64,000 bases of DNA from Thiohalobacter thiocyanaticus (GTDB lineage: Bacteria > Pseudomonadota > Gammaproteobacteria > Thiohalobacterales > Thiohalobacteraceae). Numbering within the stretch: position 1 is the first letter of the stretch; the number at the start of each line of letters is the position of its first letter. Shown here one piece after another: positions 35,627 to 44,461 of this stretch. The notes below the pieces were generated by a model. The model did not search any database, was not told the DNA's origin, and worked only from the letters and a program-made list of their open reading frames with translations. The position numbers and the translations under genes were made by a program. The DNA is taken from assembly GCF_003932505.1 (NCBI RefSeq), contig NZ_QZMU01000001.1, positions 1,054,001 through 1,118,000 of the forward strand. Reading direction: 5' to 3'.

Positions 35627-36571
35627 TCAACCCACCCGCTGCCAGGAGTTCTCGTTGAGAAAGACCTCGTATCTGGCCCAGCGGGCGAATTCGTCGCGGG
35701 TGCAGGTCCCGCTCTGGCGGCGGTTCCTGCCCGCCACGGTCTTGTAGATTATCAGGCCCTCGCCGTCGGGACGCTCGTCGGTATCCACGACCTGCCGCAC
35801 CGACCAGTGATGGCCGTAATCGCCGTTGGAGTAATAAGCGCCGACATGGATGGAGTCGAGCGGCACGTGCTGGCTGTCGGCATGCTCCCGTGCCAGGCGG
35901 TATATGGTGGTGAGATCATCCTCGCTGACATCGATGTAGGAACCGATGCGTCCCAGGGCATAGTGCAGGTCATCTACACCGAAGCCCGAAGGCTGCGTCT
36001 CCACCGGCGTTCCCGCCACCGGCTCCTGTGGGCGCTCGAACAGCTGATACAGACCGGGCGGATAGCGTCGCCAGTGGAACGCCGCGTTCACCAGCACGGC
36101 AATAACCAGGATGATCAGGGCATTGAGCAGGATCGGCGTCAGGACGTACTGATAGCCCAGTTCCCGGATGGCGTCGCCGCCGATGACGGCCACCAGCGCC
36201 GTGGCTCCGCCCGGGGGGTGGGTGCAGCGCAGATAGTACATCGCCGTGATCGCGCCGCCGACCGCCAGCGGTCCGGCCAGCAGCAGCGGCTCGACCTGCT
36301 GGGCGACGAACACCCCGACCACGGCGGAAATGGCGTGGCCGGCGAGCAGGTTCCAGGGCTGGGACAGCTTGCCGTGCGGCGCGGCGAACAGCAGCACCGC
36401 CGAGGCGCCCATGGAGGCGATGATCAGGGGAAAACCCTGTGTGTCAGCCAGGGGGGCGGTCAGCCACATGATGGCGATGATGCCGAGAAAGCCCCCCACG
36501 CCGGAGATCAGTTTCTCCATGTGCCCGGTCGTATCGGGGTCGATTCCCAGCACGCGCGCAATTGCTTTCAT
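35627..36571 (-). CDS. HPP family membrane protein with soluble C-terminal domain
   Basis: The product is 314 residues. Residues ~1-170 carry four or five membrane spans and the family signature THPPGGATALVAVIGG (HPP domain). HPP proteins of chloroplasts and cyanobacteria move nitrite; bacterial members are not well defined. Residues ~190-314 form a soluble domain (DDLTTIYRLAREHADSQH, then GHHWSVRQVVDTD) with Trp- and Tyr-rich strands that is not a CBS pair. Nothing nearby suggests a substrate. Confidence 0.85.
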   Translation of the reverse strand: MKAIARVLGIDPDTTGHMEKLISGVGGFLGIIAIMWLTAPLADTQGFPLIIASMGASAVLLFAAPHGKLSQPWNLLAGHAISAVVGVFVAQQVEPLLLAGPLAVGGAITAMYYLRCTHPPGGATALVAVIGGDAIRELGYQYVLTPILLNALIILVIAVLVNAAFHWRRYPPGLYQLFERPQEPVAGTPVETQPSGFGVDDLHYALGRIGSYIDVSEDDLTTIYRLAREHADSQHVPLDSIHVGAYYSNGDYGHHWSVRQVVDTDERPDGEGLIIYKTVAGRNRRQSGTCTRDEFARWARYEVFLNENSWQRVG

Positions 36572-36644
36572 CGTTCACCTCTGACATTGCCACCCGCTGA
36601 CCGCGCAGGCACGCCGTCCCGGCGACCGCTGCGGTGTCAGGCAG

Positions 36645-36693
36645 TATAATGAATTCATCACAATATATTATTCATCTAATATACCTCATTCAT
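36645..36693 (+). promoter_or_regulatory. Candidate trmH promoter region with three ATTCAT repeats
   Basis: TATAAT (36645-36650) lies 71 bases before trmH, without a good -35. Three ATTCAT copies start at 36653, 36670 and 36688, spaced 17-18 bases in an AT-rich stretch. They might be operator half-sites on one DNA face, or chance. Confidence 0.35.
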
Positions 36694-36720
36694 ATTGCGT
36701 GAGACCAATCCGACCCGACC

Positions 36721-37401
36721 ATGACGCCTGCCCGCTATCAACGCATCCTCGAGGTGCTCAACCGCCGCCAGCCGGATCTGACCCTGATCCTGGAAGGCGT
36801 GCATAAACCACACAATCTGTCGGCCATCCAGCGCACGGCCGATGCTGTGGGCGTGCTCGACATGCACGCCGTCAGCCCCGACCGCCCTTACCGCAGCCGC
36901 AAGGGCACGGCCATGGGCAGTCAGAAATGGGTCCGGGTGCACAATCACGCCACCACGGCCGCAGCGGTGGACACACTGCAGGGACGCGGCTTTCAGGTGG
37001 TGGCCGCCCACCTGTCAGAGCGTGCCCGGGATTTCCGCCAGGTCGACTACAGCCGCCCCTGCGCCATTCTCATGGGTACGGAAAAATACGGCGTGAGTGC
37101 CCGGGCGCTGGAACTGGCCGACGCCGAAATCACCATCCCGATGGCGGGAATGGTGGCCTCGCTGAATGTTTCCGTCGCCGCGGCAGTGATACTCTATGAG
37201 GCGCAGCGCCAGCGCGAACTGGCCGGCTGTTATGACCGGCCGCGACTGGAACCCGGCCTGCGCGAGCGACTGCTGTTCCGCTGGGGCTATCCGCGTCTGG
37301 CGCAGCGATACGACAGCCTGGGACTGGACTACCCGCGCATCGGCGAGGACGGCACGCTGCTGGACCCTGTCCCCGCGCAGGTAAGACACGTCCTTTCCTG
37401 A
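36721..37401 (+). CDS. trmH: tRNA (guanosine-18-2-prime-O)-methyltransferase TrmH
   Basis: The product is 226 residues, typical for TrmH of the SpoU class. The SPOUT knot motifs are NLSAIQRTADAVGVL (motif 1), AILMGTEKYGVSARALELAD (motif 2) and IPMAGMVASLNVSVAAAVIL (motif 3). It methylates G18 in the D-loop of many tRNAs using SAM. zapG follows after 27 bases on the same strand. Confidence 0.95.
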   Translation: MTPARYQRILEVLNRRQPDLTLILEGVHKPHNLSAIQRTADAVGVLDMHAVSPDRPYRSRKGTAMGSQKWVRVHNHATTAAAVDTLQGRGFQVVAAHLSERARDFRQVDYSRPCAILMGTEKYGVSARALELADAEITIPMAGMVASLNVSVAAAVILYEAQRQRELAGCYDRPRLEPGLRERLLFRWGYPRLAQRYDSLGLDYPRIGEDGTLLDPVPAQVRHVLS

Positions 37402-37428
37402 CAGAAAAATCACGAACCAAGGAGCATC

Positions 37429-37926
37429 ATGGAAGCCATCAACGAATTCACCTTCTGGTCGCTGCTGCTGGTAGCCCTGTTCCTGGGGCTGGTGAGCGGC
37501 TTTCTGATCAGCTATCTGTGGCTGAATCAGGACTCGCGGGCCCGCGGACTGCAGGCCGAACTCGAACGCAGCCGCGAGGAACTCAAAGAGTACAGGCAGA
37601 AGGTCAACCAGCATTTTCAGAAGACCGCAGGGCTGTTCGAGGACATGACCGAACGCTATCGCGAAGTCTATCGGCACCTGGCTGCCAGTTCCCAGGATCT
37701 GTGCGGCGAGCAGCCGCCGGCACTGCAGAACCCGGACAGCCGGCCGCGGCTGGCCGAACGCGGCAACGCCGGAGCCGAACCCGGCCCCGAAGCCGCCACA
37801 GGCCGCTCGCCGGAGCGGTCCGAAGGCAATGCCAGTGATGATGAGAATGCCATGCTGGGCGACTCGCCCTATTTGTCCGAAGCCGATCGCGCGGAACTGG
37901 ACAGGCAACAGCGCGACCGCGGCTGA
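37429..37926 (+). CDS. zapG: ZapG/YhcB family (DUF1043) inner-membrane protein
   Basis: The product is 165 residues with AAGGAG upstream. One N-terminal membrane span (~9-32) is followed by a coiled coil (LQAELERSREELKEYRQKVN) and the conserved block HFQKTAGLFEDMTERYREVY. The C-terminal 70 residues are variable and acidic. Members help coordinate cell division with envelope growth. zapE, another division gene, is in the window but not linked. Confidence 0.88.
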   Translation: MEAINEFTFWSLLLVALFLGLVSGFLISYLWLNQDSRARGLQAELERSREELKEYRQKVNQHFQKTAGLFEDMTERYREVYRHLAASSQDLCGEQPPALQNPDSRPRLAERGNAGAEPGPEAATGRSPERSEGNASDDENAMLGDSPYLSEADRAELDRQQRDRG

Positions 37927-38087
37927 GCCCCCGCCCGCCCGTTCCGGTCCGGGCCACAGGAGGTGAATCGGCATAAATCCGCCACCAGCGCCTAAAGCTG
38001 GTATCCGACTTGACCGCTACAGCTCATGAAGCCACCATGAAAGCGTGCGTGACTTGCCGTTTCGACCCAGCTACCGGGGAGGACGCC

Positions 38088-38261
38088 ATGAGCCCGAAAC
38101 GTCATACCACCTCTGTTTCAGCCACCGCACCCGCCAGGAAACACAAGGGGAAGGTGAGTTCAAACGCACTGCGCCAGGCTGTGGCCCGGCGCCGGCTGGA
38201 AGAACGCCGCGAGGCCGAACTGCTGCGCCAGCATCTGTTCGACGTCTTCGCCGACGAATAG
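38088..38261 (+). CDS. Small basic protein, PA3496-like
   Basis: The product is 57 residues from the ATG at 38088, chosen because GGGGAGGA lies just before it; an in-frame ATG at 38010 has none. The sequence is basic and then helical (LRQAVARRRLEERREAELLRQHLFDVF), a pattern seen in the PA3496 family of small proteins. Its function is unknown. A GC-rich hairpin (38263-38277) without T-run follows the stop. Confidence 0.6.
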   Translation: MSPKRHTTSVSATAPARKHKGKVSSNALRQAVARRRLEERREAELLRQHLFDVFADE

Positions 38262-38395
38262 GGGCGCCGCGCCCCGCTCCCGTTCCCGCCCGCGGGGCTG
38301 CAACATGCCCCGTCCTCGTTTATTATTCTGTTATACCCACTGCAGCCGGCACCCGCCGCTGACCCTGACCGCCGCAGTCCGGCGAGGATACTCCC

Positions 38396-38863
38396 ATGGC
38401 CCGATACCGCGCTGGCCGCCGTTCGACACTGCTGCTCCTGCTGCTGTTGACCCTCAGTGGCTGCAGCCATTTCCTCACCCGACCCGAGGCCCCCATGGTC
38501 AGCCTCAACAATCTGCAGCTGATCGAGGCCACCCTGTTCGAACAGCGCTATCTTCTGCACCTGCGCATCCAGAACCCGAACAACTTCGCTCTGCCCATCG
38601 CCGGCATGCGCTACCGCCTGCTGCTCAACGGCCGGGAATTCGCCACCGGGGTGAGCCGCGACCTCGAGACGCTGCCGGCCTATGGCGAGCAGGTGGTGGC
38701 GGTTAACATCGTCAGCAACCTGCTGCGCATCTATGAACAGCTGCGCAATCCCGCGGAGAGCGACAGCTTCAGCTATGCCCTGGAAGGCAGCATCAGCCTG
38801 CAGGGACTGGGCCCCGCCCTGCCCTTCAGTCAGCGCGGAGAGCTCTCGATGAAGCCGAGGTAG
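38396..38863 (+). CDS. LEA14/WHy-domain lipoprotein
   Basis: The product is 155 residues with a lipoprotein signal peptide: basic start, LLLLLLTLSGC with lipobox Cys near 22. The mature part has the WHy/LEA type 2 pattern (LNNLQLIEATLFEQRYLLHLRI split around NPNNFALPIAGMRYRLLLNG). Bacterial members are membrane-bound envelope proteins linked to stress tolerance. The phosphoesterase gene starts 8 bases after the stop. Confidence 0.85.
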   Translation: MARYRAGRRSTLLLLLLLTLSGCSHFLTRPEAPMVSLNNLQLIEATLFEQRYLLHLRIQNPNNFALPIAGMRYRLLLNGREFATGVSRDLETLPAYGEQVVAVNIVSNLLRIYEQLRNPAESDSFSYALEGSISLQGLGPALPFSQRGELSMKPR

Positions 38864-38871
38864 GTCCGGCC

Positions 38872-39396
38872 ATGCGCATCGCCCTGCTCGCCGACACCCA
38901 CGGTCAGCTCGATCCGCGCATCGCCGAGCAGGTGGCGCGTTGCGATCTGGCCGTGCATGCGGGCGATATCGGCAATGCCGGGGTGCTCGATCAGCTGCGG
39001 CCGCGCACGGGCGAAGTGGTGGCCATCCGGGGGAATAACGATGTGCCGGCCAAGTGGCCGGCCGGGGACAGGCCGGTATTGGAGGAACTGCCGTGGGAAA
39101 CCGTGCTGACATTGCCCGGCGGCGATCTGGCGGCGGTGCATGGCCACCAGTGTGCCGCGGCCGCGCGCCGGCACCGGGTGTTGCGGCGCGACCATCCGGA
39201 TGTCCGCGCCGTGGTCTACGGCCACAGTCATCGCCTGGTCTGTGACGATGCGGCCGAGCCCTGGGTGATCAATCCCGGCGCCGCGGGCCGCAGTCGTACC
39301 CATGGCGGGCCTTCCTTCATCATGCTGATCGCCGGGCCGCGGCGCTGGCGGCTGGAACCGCAGCGGTTTCCGCCGCTGCCGCGGCCAGGTCGATAA
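38872..39396 (+). CDS. YfcE-type metallophosphoesterase
   Basis: The product is 174 residues. The calcineurin-like motifs are all present: ADTHG (Asp8, His10), HAGDIG (Asp), RGNND, VHGHQ and GHSH. The compact size matches YfcE/MJ0936 phosphodiesterases. The physiological substrate is unknown. It is the last gene of the run that begins at trmH and ends 17 bases from the convergent HDOD gene. Confidence 0.9.
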   Translation: MRIALLADTHGQLDPRIAEQVARCDLAVHAGDIGNAGVLDQLRPRTGEVVAIRGNNDVPAKWPAGDRPVLEELPWETVLTLPGGDLAAVHGHQCAAAARRHRVLRRDHPDVRAVVYGHSHRLVCDDAAEPWVINPGAAGRSRTHGGPSFIMLIAGPRRWRLEPQRFPPLPRPGR

Positions 39397-39413
39397 TCTG
39401 CGTTGGATTCGAG

Positions 39414-40829
39414 TCAGGCCGCCAGCTGCCGCGCCAGGGCATCCAGGCTCTGGCGCTCGCTCAGGCAGGCATCGAGTATCGCATCGACCTGATGCAGTTC
39501 CAGGCCCAGCCGCAGCAATACCCCCCCGGGCGGCTCGCCCTCGGCTCCGTCGCCGAGCCCCTCCCTGCGCAGCAGCCAGTCCACCAGATACACCAGATCC
39601 ACATAGGCGTCGTGCTCGCCGTTGTACATCTCGTTGTGATGCTCACGCAGGGTGGTCACGACCGGCTCCGGCATACCCCATTCCTGCATCAGGCGCGCAC
39701 CCAACTCCATGTGGGTGGCACCGATGATACGCCGTTCGATCAGCACCACCGGAATCTGGGGGTTGGCCGCGATCACCTTGTTCAGCAGGAAGAACTCGGC
39801 CCGGAACAGATGACCGACCAGCAGGAAACCGAAGTTGTGCAGCAGCCCGGCCAGGTAGGCCACCCCCGGTTTGAGGTCGAGCCTGCCCCCGTGCCGGCTG
39901 GCGATGGTCTGGGCCAGGGCTGCGCTGTAGGCGGCATGACGCCAGAAGGCCTGCAGGCCCAGCGGGCCGTCAGCCGGGTTACGGAAGGTCTTGCTGGCGG
40001 CCAGTCCCAGTGCCATGTTGAGTACGGTCTCGAAGCCCAGCACCCGGGTAACGGCCTGCTCCAGTGTCTCCACCCGTCCGGCATAATTGAAAAACCCCGA
40101 GCATGCGTAACGCAGGATCTGGGCCGTCAGGCTGGGGTCGCCCGCCACCACCTCGACCAGGTCGCTCACATCGGCCTCCGGATCGTTGTGCAGCCGCAGC
40201 AGCCGCCGCGCCATGGCCGGCATCGCCGGCAGGCGGTCGATGGTGGCAATCTGCTCGCGGATATCCTCGACCGGATGCAGGCCCTGCAGCGCCGGCATCC
40301 GCTCCCACTGTCCCGGCAGGGTGAACTCGCGCACGTCCCGGCTCTCCAGCACCGACAGGGGACGGGCGATCCCGGCGCGTTCACTGTCGCGATGCAGTTC
40401 GGCGAAGGCCTCGCCCGTCATGCACACCAGACGATCGTGCAGACCGGGCTCGAAGCAGACAGTGGACTGGGCAAAGACCGGACCGTGCACCAGCGTGGTC
40501 AGGCCATAGGGTGTGCCGAGCGGCGGGACCGAACCGCTCTCGCAGTCGGGAAAGGCACTGGCCGCCACCTGACGCTCCACCGGCTGCAGGTCGCGCCCGA
40601 GCCGCTCACGGATGGCATGGAAATCCAGCAGATGATTGGCGGGCAGCACTGCCAGTACCAGCCCCTGGGCGTCGCTGAGCAGGACCGCCCGCACCAGGCA
40701 CTGCAGACCGAGCTGGCTGCGTTCAGCCGCCTCGGCCAGGGTTTCGGTGGGGGAATGGGCATGCAGCCGGTAGGCAATGCCCCGGGTCTCCAGCCAGGTC
40801 TGGATGCGGTTGGCCAGTTCCGGTTCCAT
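39414..40829 (-). CDS. YbaK-like deacylase domain fused to HDOD domain
   Basis: The product is 471 residues from the ATG at 40829; the in-frame upstream extension is rejected for poor composition. Residues ~1-160 match the YbaK/ProX aminoacyl-tRNA deacylase fold (RLHAHSPTETLAEAAERSQL, then AVLPANHLLDF). Residues ~185-400 are an HDOD domain (TIDRLPAMPAMARRLLRLHN, AYLAGLLHNFGFLLVGHLF, ATHMELGARLM), a non-catalytic HD relative used in signalling. The link between tRNA proofreading-type binding and HDOD signalling is unusual but recurs in gammaproteobacteria. Output is unknown. Confidence 0.85.
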   Translation of the reverse strand: MEPELANRIQTWLETRGIAYRLHAHSPTETLAEAAERSQLGLQCLVRAVLLSDAQGLVLAVLPANHLLDFHAIRERLGRDLQPVERQVAASAFPDCESGSVPPLGTPYGLTTLVHGPVFAQSTVCFEPGLHDRLVCMTGEAFAELHRDSERAGIARPLSVLESRDVREFTLPGQWERMPALQGLHPVEDIREQIATIDRLPAMPAMARRLLRLHNDPEADVSDLVEVVAGDPSLTAQILRYACSGFFNYAGRVETLEQAVTRVLGFETVLNMALGLAASKTFRNPADGPLGLQAFWRHAAYSAALAQTIASRHGGRLDLKPGVAYLAGLLHNFGFLLVGHLFRAEFFLLNKVIAANPQIPVVLIERRIIGATHMELGARLMQEWGMPEPVVTTLREHHNEMYNGEHDAYVDLVYLVDWLLRREGLGDGAEGEPPGGVLLRLGLELHQVDAILDACLSERQSLDALARQLAA

Positions 40830-40911
40830 GCAAATACCGCCGTCGGTGGTTATCCCACCCCAAAGATAGCAGGAAAGGGGGCGGGAAGCGGGCCTGGGGT
40901 CACAGAATTCC

Positions 40912-40991
40912 GGGGAGGAGTGATGGGGTGAGGGGAAGGTAACCACACCCTTTCTCCTCACCCCTCACTCCTCATCCCCCACCCCTCACTC
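40912..40991. repeat. Palindromic repeat, GTGAGGGG type
   Basis: GGGGAGGAGTGATGGGGTGA (40912) faces CTCACCCCTCACTCCTCATC and a further CCCCTCACTC ending at 40990. The arms are imperfect tandem copies of a 10-base unit. The right end overlaps the stop codon of xthA. Confidence 0.75.
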
Positions 40992-41814
40992 AGCCCTCAA
41001 TCTCCACCCACACCGGACAATGATCCGAGGGCTTCTCCAGCGCCCGGATGTCATAGTCGATACCGGCGTCCACGCAACGCTCGATCAACGCCGGGGTGGC
41101 CAGAATCAGGTCGATGCGCAGGCCGCGCCGGGGATCGCGCTCGAACCCGCGGCTGCGGTAATCGAACCAGCTGAACCGGTCGTCGGTCTCCGGGTGGCAG
41201 TGGCGGAAACTGTCCACCAGGCCCCAGTCGATCAGTTTCCGGTACCACTCACGCTCCTCGGGCAGGAAACTGGTCTTGCCCTCGCGCAGCCAGCGTCTGG
41301 CGTTGTCGGCACCGATGCCGATGTCCTGATCCACCGGTGCGACATTCATGTCGCCCATCAGCACCAGGTTGCGATCCGGCGAGTATTCCTGCTCCAGGTA
41401 CTTGAGCATATCGGCATAGAAGCGGCGCTTGGCCGGGAACTTCACAGCATGATCGCGGTTCTCGCCCTGCGGGAAATAGGCATTGATGACCGTGATCTCG
41501 CCGCCCCCGGGGAGTTCATAGGTGCCGGTCACCACCCGGCGCTGGGCGTCCTCGCCGTCGAAGGGGTAGCCGCAGCGCGCCGCCCGGACCGGGAGACGCG
41601 ACAGCAGGGCCACGCCATAGTGGCTCTTCTGGCCGTGATAGTGGACCTCGTAGCCCAGTTCGGCCACGGCTTCGCGCGGGAAGTCCGGATCCTGGACCTT
41701 GGTCTCCTGCAGCCCGATGATGGCCGGGGCATGCCGGTCGCGCAGGGCCTGCAGCTGGTGCGGGCGCGCCCGGATGCCGTTGACGTTGAAGGAAACCAGC
41801 TTGAGCTTCGCCAT
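40990..41814 (-). CDS. xthA: Exodeoxyribonuclease III
   Basis: The product is 274 residues from the ATG at 41814; the in-frame upstream part is an Arg/Ser-rich artefact. It has the AP-endonuclease motifs: [18 protein letters not shown] (metal-binding Glu), [16 protein letters not shown] and [10 protein letters not shown] (catalytic His). It removes abasic sites in base-excision repair with magnesium. The stop codon lies in the flanking repeat. Confidence 0.96.
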   Translation of the reverse strand: MAKLKLVSFNVNGIRARPHQLQALRDRHAPAIIGLQETKVQDPDFPREAVAELGYEVHYHGQKSHYGVALLSRLPVRAARCGYPFDGEDAQRRVVTGTYELPGGGEITVINAYFPQGENRDHAVKFPAKRRFYADMLKYLEQEYSPDRNLVLMGDMNVAPVDQDIGIGADNARRWLREGKTSFLPEEREWYRKLIDWGLVDSFRHCHPETDDRFSWFDYRSRGFERDPRRGLRIDLILATPALIERCVDAGIDYDIRALEKPSDHCPVWVEIEG

Positions 41815-41938
41815 GGTGTCGCGCCTGTGCCTGCCGTCGGGAAGGGCCCATTCTACCTGCGGCGGGTCGGGGGATACCAATCCGGGGCGGGGCGGGCGTA
41901 GAATGCCGCCCCTTGTGTAAAGGCGCGAGGAGTGAAGC

Positions 41939-42241
41939 GTGCGGAGCGAGGAGATCCTGGAGCGGCTGTTGCAACTGGCCGCCAGGCTGTATGCGGAAAC
42001 CGAGGGGTTCGAACAGCGCAGCGAGGATGCCCAGCTGTGGTACAACCGCGGCTATGCCAACGGCATGCTGACCCGGCTCGCCGAACTCGGCTATGCCGAA
42101 TACATCCGCCGGGCCGACATCAACCCGGACCGGGAGGGCGTCGTCGCCGACCAGGCCCTCCTGCCCTGGGGCAAGGCCTATACGCACGGCTACGAGGTGG
42201 GCTACCGGGAGACGCTGGAGGTGCTGGGCGGCCAACCGTAG
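41939..42241 (+). CDS. Conserved hypothetical 100-residue protein
   Basis: The start is GTG with AGGAG 7 bases before it; the gene is divergent from xthA with a -10-like TAGAAT upstream. The protein is helical and acidic ([20 protein letters not shown], then [19 protein letters not shown] and [20 protein letters not shown]). The two GYxxGxxxR-like segments suggest an internal duplication. The TAG stop is supplied by the palindrome at 42238. No function is recognised. Confidence 0.68.
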   Translation: MRSEEILERLLQLAARLYAETEGFEQRSEDAQLWYNRGYANGMLTRLAELGYAEYIRRADINPDREGVVADQALLPWGKAYTHGYEVGYRETLEVLGGQP

Positions 42242-42320
42242 GATGGGTGGAGGCGCGAAGCGCCGTAACCCATCATCGATCCGTCCAGCGAAGGGTTGCG
42301 CTTCGCTTCACCCATCCTAC
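42238..42320. repeat. Palindromic repeat providing both stop codons
   Basis: GTAGGATGGGTGGAGGCGCG (42238) pairs with CTTCGCTTCACCCATCCTAC ending 42320. The inner GCGCGAAGCGCC is also self-complementary. The GTAG at each end gives the TAG stop of the convergent genes on both sides. Confidence 0.9.
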
Positions 42321-42934
42321 CCGATCCTACCCTGCCCGACGGGCAGCGCCAGCGAGGCCCCGCGCCCGGGGTCGAGCTCGATCCGGGCCCAGCCGGCATA
42401 GGGCACCTTGATGCGGTACAGGGCGGCCGGCGGCAGTTCCAGCACCTGGCCGATGACGGCGCGGATGGTGCCGGCGTGGGCGACGATCAGCACCGACTCG
42501 CCGCGGCAGCGTTCCAGGCAGTCGCGCCAGCCATCTCCGATGCGGGCAATGAAGTCCGGCAGCGGTTCCGCCCCCGGCGGCCGGGCCCCGACCGGATCGG
42601 CATGAAAGCGCCGCAGCTGTTCCGGATCCTCGCGCTGCAGCTCGGCCGCGGTACGACCTTCCCAGCTGCCGAAGCCGATCTCCTTGAACCGCGCCTCATA
42701 GTCGAGCGGCAGCGCCAGCCGGTCGGCCAGGGCCTCGGCGAAGGCGGCGCAGCGCGCCAGCGGCGAGCTGACGATGCGGGTCCAGTCGGGACGCTCGCCG
42801 ACCGCAGCCCACATCTGCGCCCAGCCGGCCTCGCTCAGGGGATCGTCGCTCTGACCGCGATAGCGCTTGCCGCCCACGGGCTCGCCGTGGCGCAGCAGAT
42901 CAAAGCGCCCGCCCGGTTCGCTGTCGGCACTCAC
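42317..42934 (-). CDS. Histidine phosphatase, CobC-like
   Basis: The product is 205 residues. The phosphohistidine is His16 in LLRHGEP, with a second catalytic region VAHAGTIRAV. KEIGFGSWEGRT is the typical alpha-ribazole phosphatase segment. CobC makes alpha-ribazole for cobalamin; no other cobalamin genes are here. It overlaps ampE by 4 bases, so it may instead act in cell-wall turnover with AmpD. The TAG stop comes from the repeat. Confidence 0.85.
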   Translation of the reverse strand: MSADSEPGGRFDLLRHGEPVGGKRYRGQSDDPLSEAGWAQMWAAVGERPDWTRIVSSPLARCAAFAEALADRLALPLDYEARFKEIGFGSWEGRTAAELQREDPEQLRRFHADPVGARPPGAEPLPDFIARIGDGWRDCLERCRGESVLIVAHAGTIRAVIGQVLELPPAALYRIKVPYAGWARIELDPGRGASLALPVGQGRIG

Positions 42935-43749
42935 GCCAGCCAGCCCGCGAGGGTCAGCAGGGCCAGCAACGCCAGCCAGGCCAGGCCGGCACGCAGCAGA
43001 TAGTCCCGGGCCCGCTCCAGGGCCGCGGCCGGTTCAGCGCCCGGCTCCAGCTCCATGCTCTCCAGCGCCACCTCGGCGGCGAATTCCCGGGAATCGTCGA
43101 AGGGATCGGCCGGGGCGCACTCGCGCCAGGCGGCCAGCGTGGCATCGAAACTGCCGATCAGGGCGCCGGTGGCTGCCAGCGCCCGCGCCGGCAGCCAGTC
43201 GAGCAGCGCCTGCAGCTGCCACACGGCCAGACTGAAGTCGTCCTCCTCACCGTCCGCGCGCGCCGCCAGCAGCTGGGTCAGACGATAGAGCAGCGCCCCG
43301 ACCGGCCCCAGCAGGGCAAACCAGAACATCACCCCGAACAGCCGCACCAGGGCCGTCCGGATCAGGGCCGCGGCCAGGGTATCGCCCGCGACCGCCGCCG
43401 GACCCAGGCCGAAGGCCGCCAGCGTCTCCGCGCCCGGCGTACCGACCCCCAGGTCCGCGCGCAGCCGGCGCAGGTCGCCGGCCAGGTCGCGCGGCCCCAG
43501 ACACAGCAGCAGTACCGCCAGCGCGATCAGCCAGTCCAGGGGCTCGAGCAGTTCCAGCAGCAGCCACAGTGCCAGCAGCCAGGGGGCCAGCAGCGCGATC
43601 AGCCCGCCCCGGCCCAGCAGCCAGGGCTGGGTGAAACGGCTGCGGAAGGCATCCGTATAGTCGTGGAACCGGTCGACCGGACGCCAGCGCTGCAGCTCGG
43701 GATACAGGCGTTCAAGCCCCAGTGCCAGCAGTATAACGAGGAACTTCAT
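42931..43749 (-). CDS. ampE: AmpE-like membrane protein
   Basis: The product is 272 residues from the ATG at 43749, which overlaps the ampD stop by 4 bases. It has about four membrane spans and the AmpE/CobD-related start MKFLVILLALGLERLYPELQ followed by WLLGRGGLIALLAP. AmpE is thought to sense or signal cell-wall recycling with AmpD. The translational overlaps on both sides (ampD, phosphatase) make a compact three-gene operon. Confidence 0.9.
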   Translation of the reverse strand: MKFLVILLALGLERLYPELQRWRPVDRFHDYTDAFRSRFTQPWLLGRGGLIALLAPWLLALWLLLELLEPLDWLIALAVLLLCLGPRDLAGDLRRLRADLGVGTPGAETLAAFGLGPAAVAGDTLAAALIRTALVRLFGVMFWFALLGPVGALLYRLTQLLAARADGEEDDFSLAVWQLQALLDWLPARALAATGALIGSFDATLAAWRECAPADPFDDSREFAAEVALESMELEPGAEPAAALERARDYLLRAGLAWLALLALLTLAGWLA

Positions 43750-44306
43750 GTACCATCTCCCTGGGCCAGGCTGGCGAGATGCGGCCAGTCGAAAGCCGGG
43801 CCGGGATCGGTCTTGCGTCCCGGCGCCACGTCGCAATGGCCCACGATACGCGCCGGAGTGATGCCCGGCCAGGCCGCCTGCAGCACCGGGATGAGCGCGG
43901 CCAGCCGTTGGTACTGCGCCCCGGTATAGGGCTGCTCGTCCGCGCCTTCCAGCTCGATGCCGATGGAGTAGTCGTTGCAGGCCTCGCGCCCGCCGAAACA
44001 GCTCGCGCCGGCGTGCCAGGCCCGGCGGGTGAAGGGGACGAACTGGATCAACTCGCCGTCGCGGCGGATCAGCAGGTGGGCCGAGACCCGCAGGTGGACG
44101 ATCTCGCGGAAATAGGGATGGGCATCGGCCTCGAGCCGGTTGCAGAACAGCCGCTCGATCCAGGGGCCGCCGAACTCGCCCGGGGGCAGGCTGATACTGT
44201 GGATAACCAGCAGTGAAATATCCTCCGGGTCAGGGCGCGCGTCCTGGTTGGGCGACTCCACCCGGCGCGCCGCGTCCAGCCACTGCCTGTCTGCCTGTAA
44301 TCGCAA
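43746..44306 (-). CDS. ampD: N-acetylmuramyl-L-alanine amidase AmpD
   Basis: The product is 186 residues, the usual length. The zinc ligands are His36 (VIHSISLP), His157 and Asp167 in GHCDVAPGRKTDPGPAFDW. AmpD cleaves the stem peptide from anhydro-muropeptides in the cytoplasm during wall recycling and keeps beta-lactamase induction low in many species. There is no signal peptide, as expected. It is the first gene of the ampD-ampE-phosphatase operon. Confidence 0.96.
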   Translation of the reverse strand: MRLQADRQWLDAARRVESPNQDARPDPEDISLLVIHSISLPPGEFGGPWIERLFCNRLEADAHPYFREIVHLRVSAHLLIRRDGELIQFVPFTRRAWHAGASCFGGREACNDYSIGIELEGADEQPYTGAQYQRLAALIPVLQAAWPGITPARIVGHCDVAPGRKTDPGPAFDWPHLASLAQGDGT

Positions 44307-44461
44307 ACCATCCCCTTTGCCGGTTCAATCCCGGCACAGCATTTTCTTCACGGTCCTGATATCCTACCCCAAATGCCGGCCTGTGAAAGGGTTCAAACCC
44401 TCAGGCGCGCACAGTAACTACAATCCCCCGGCACACAACACCTCGATTCGAAGGAGTCATT

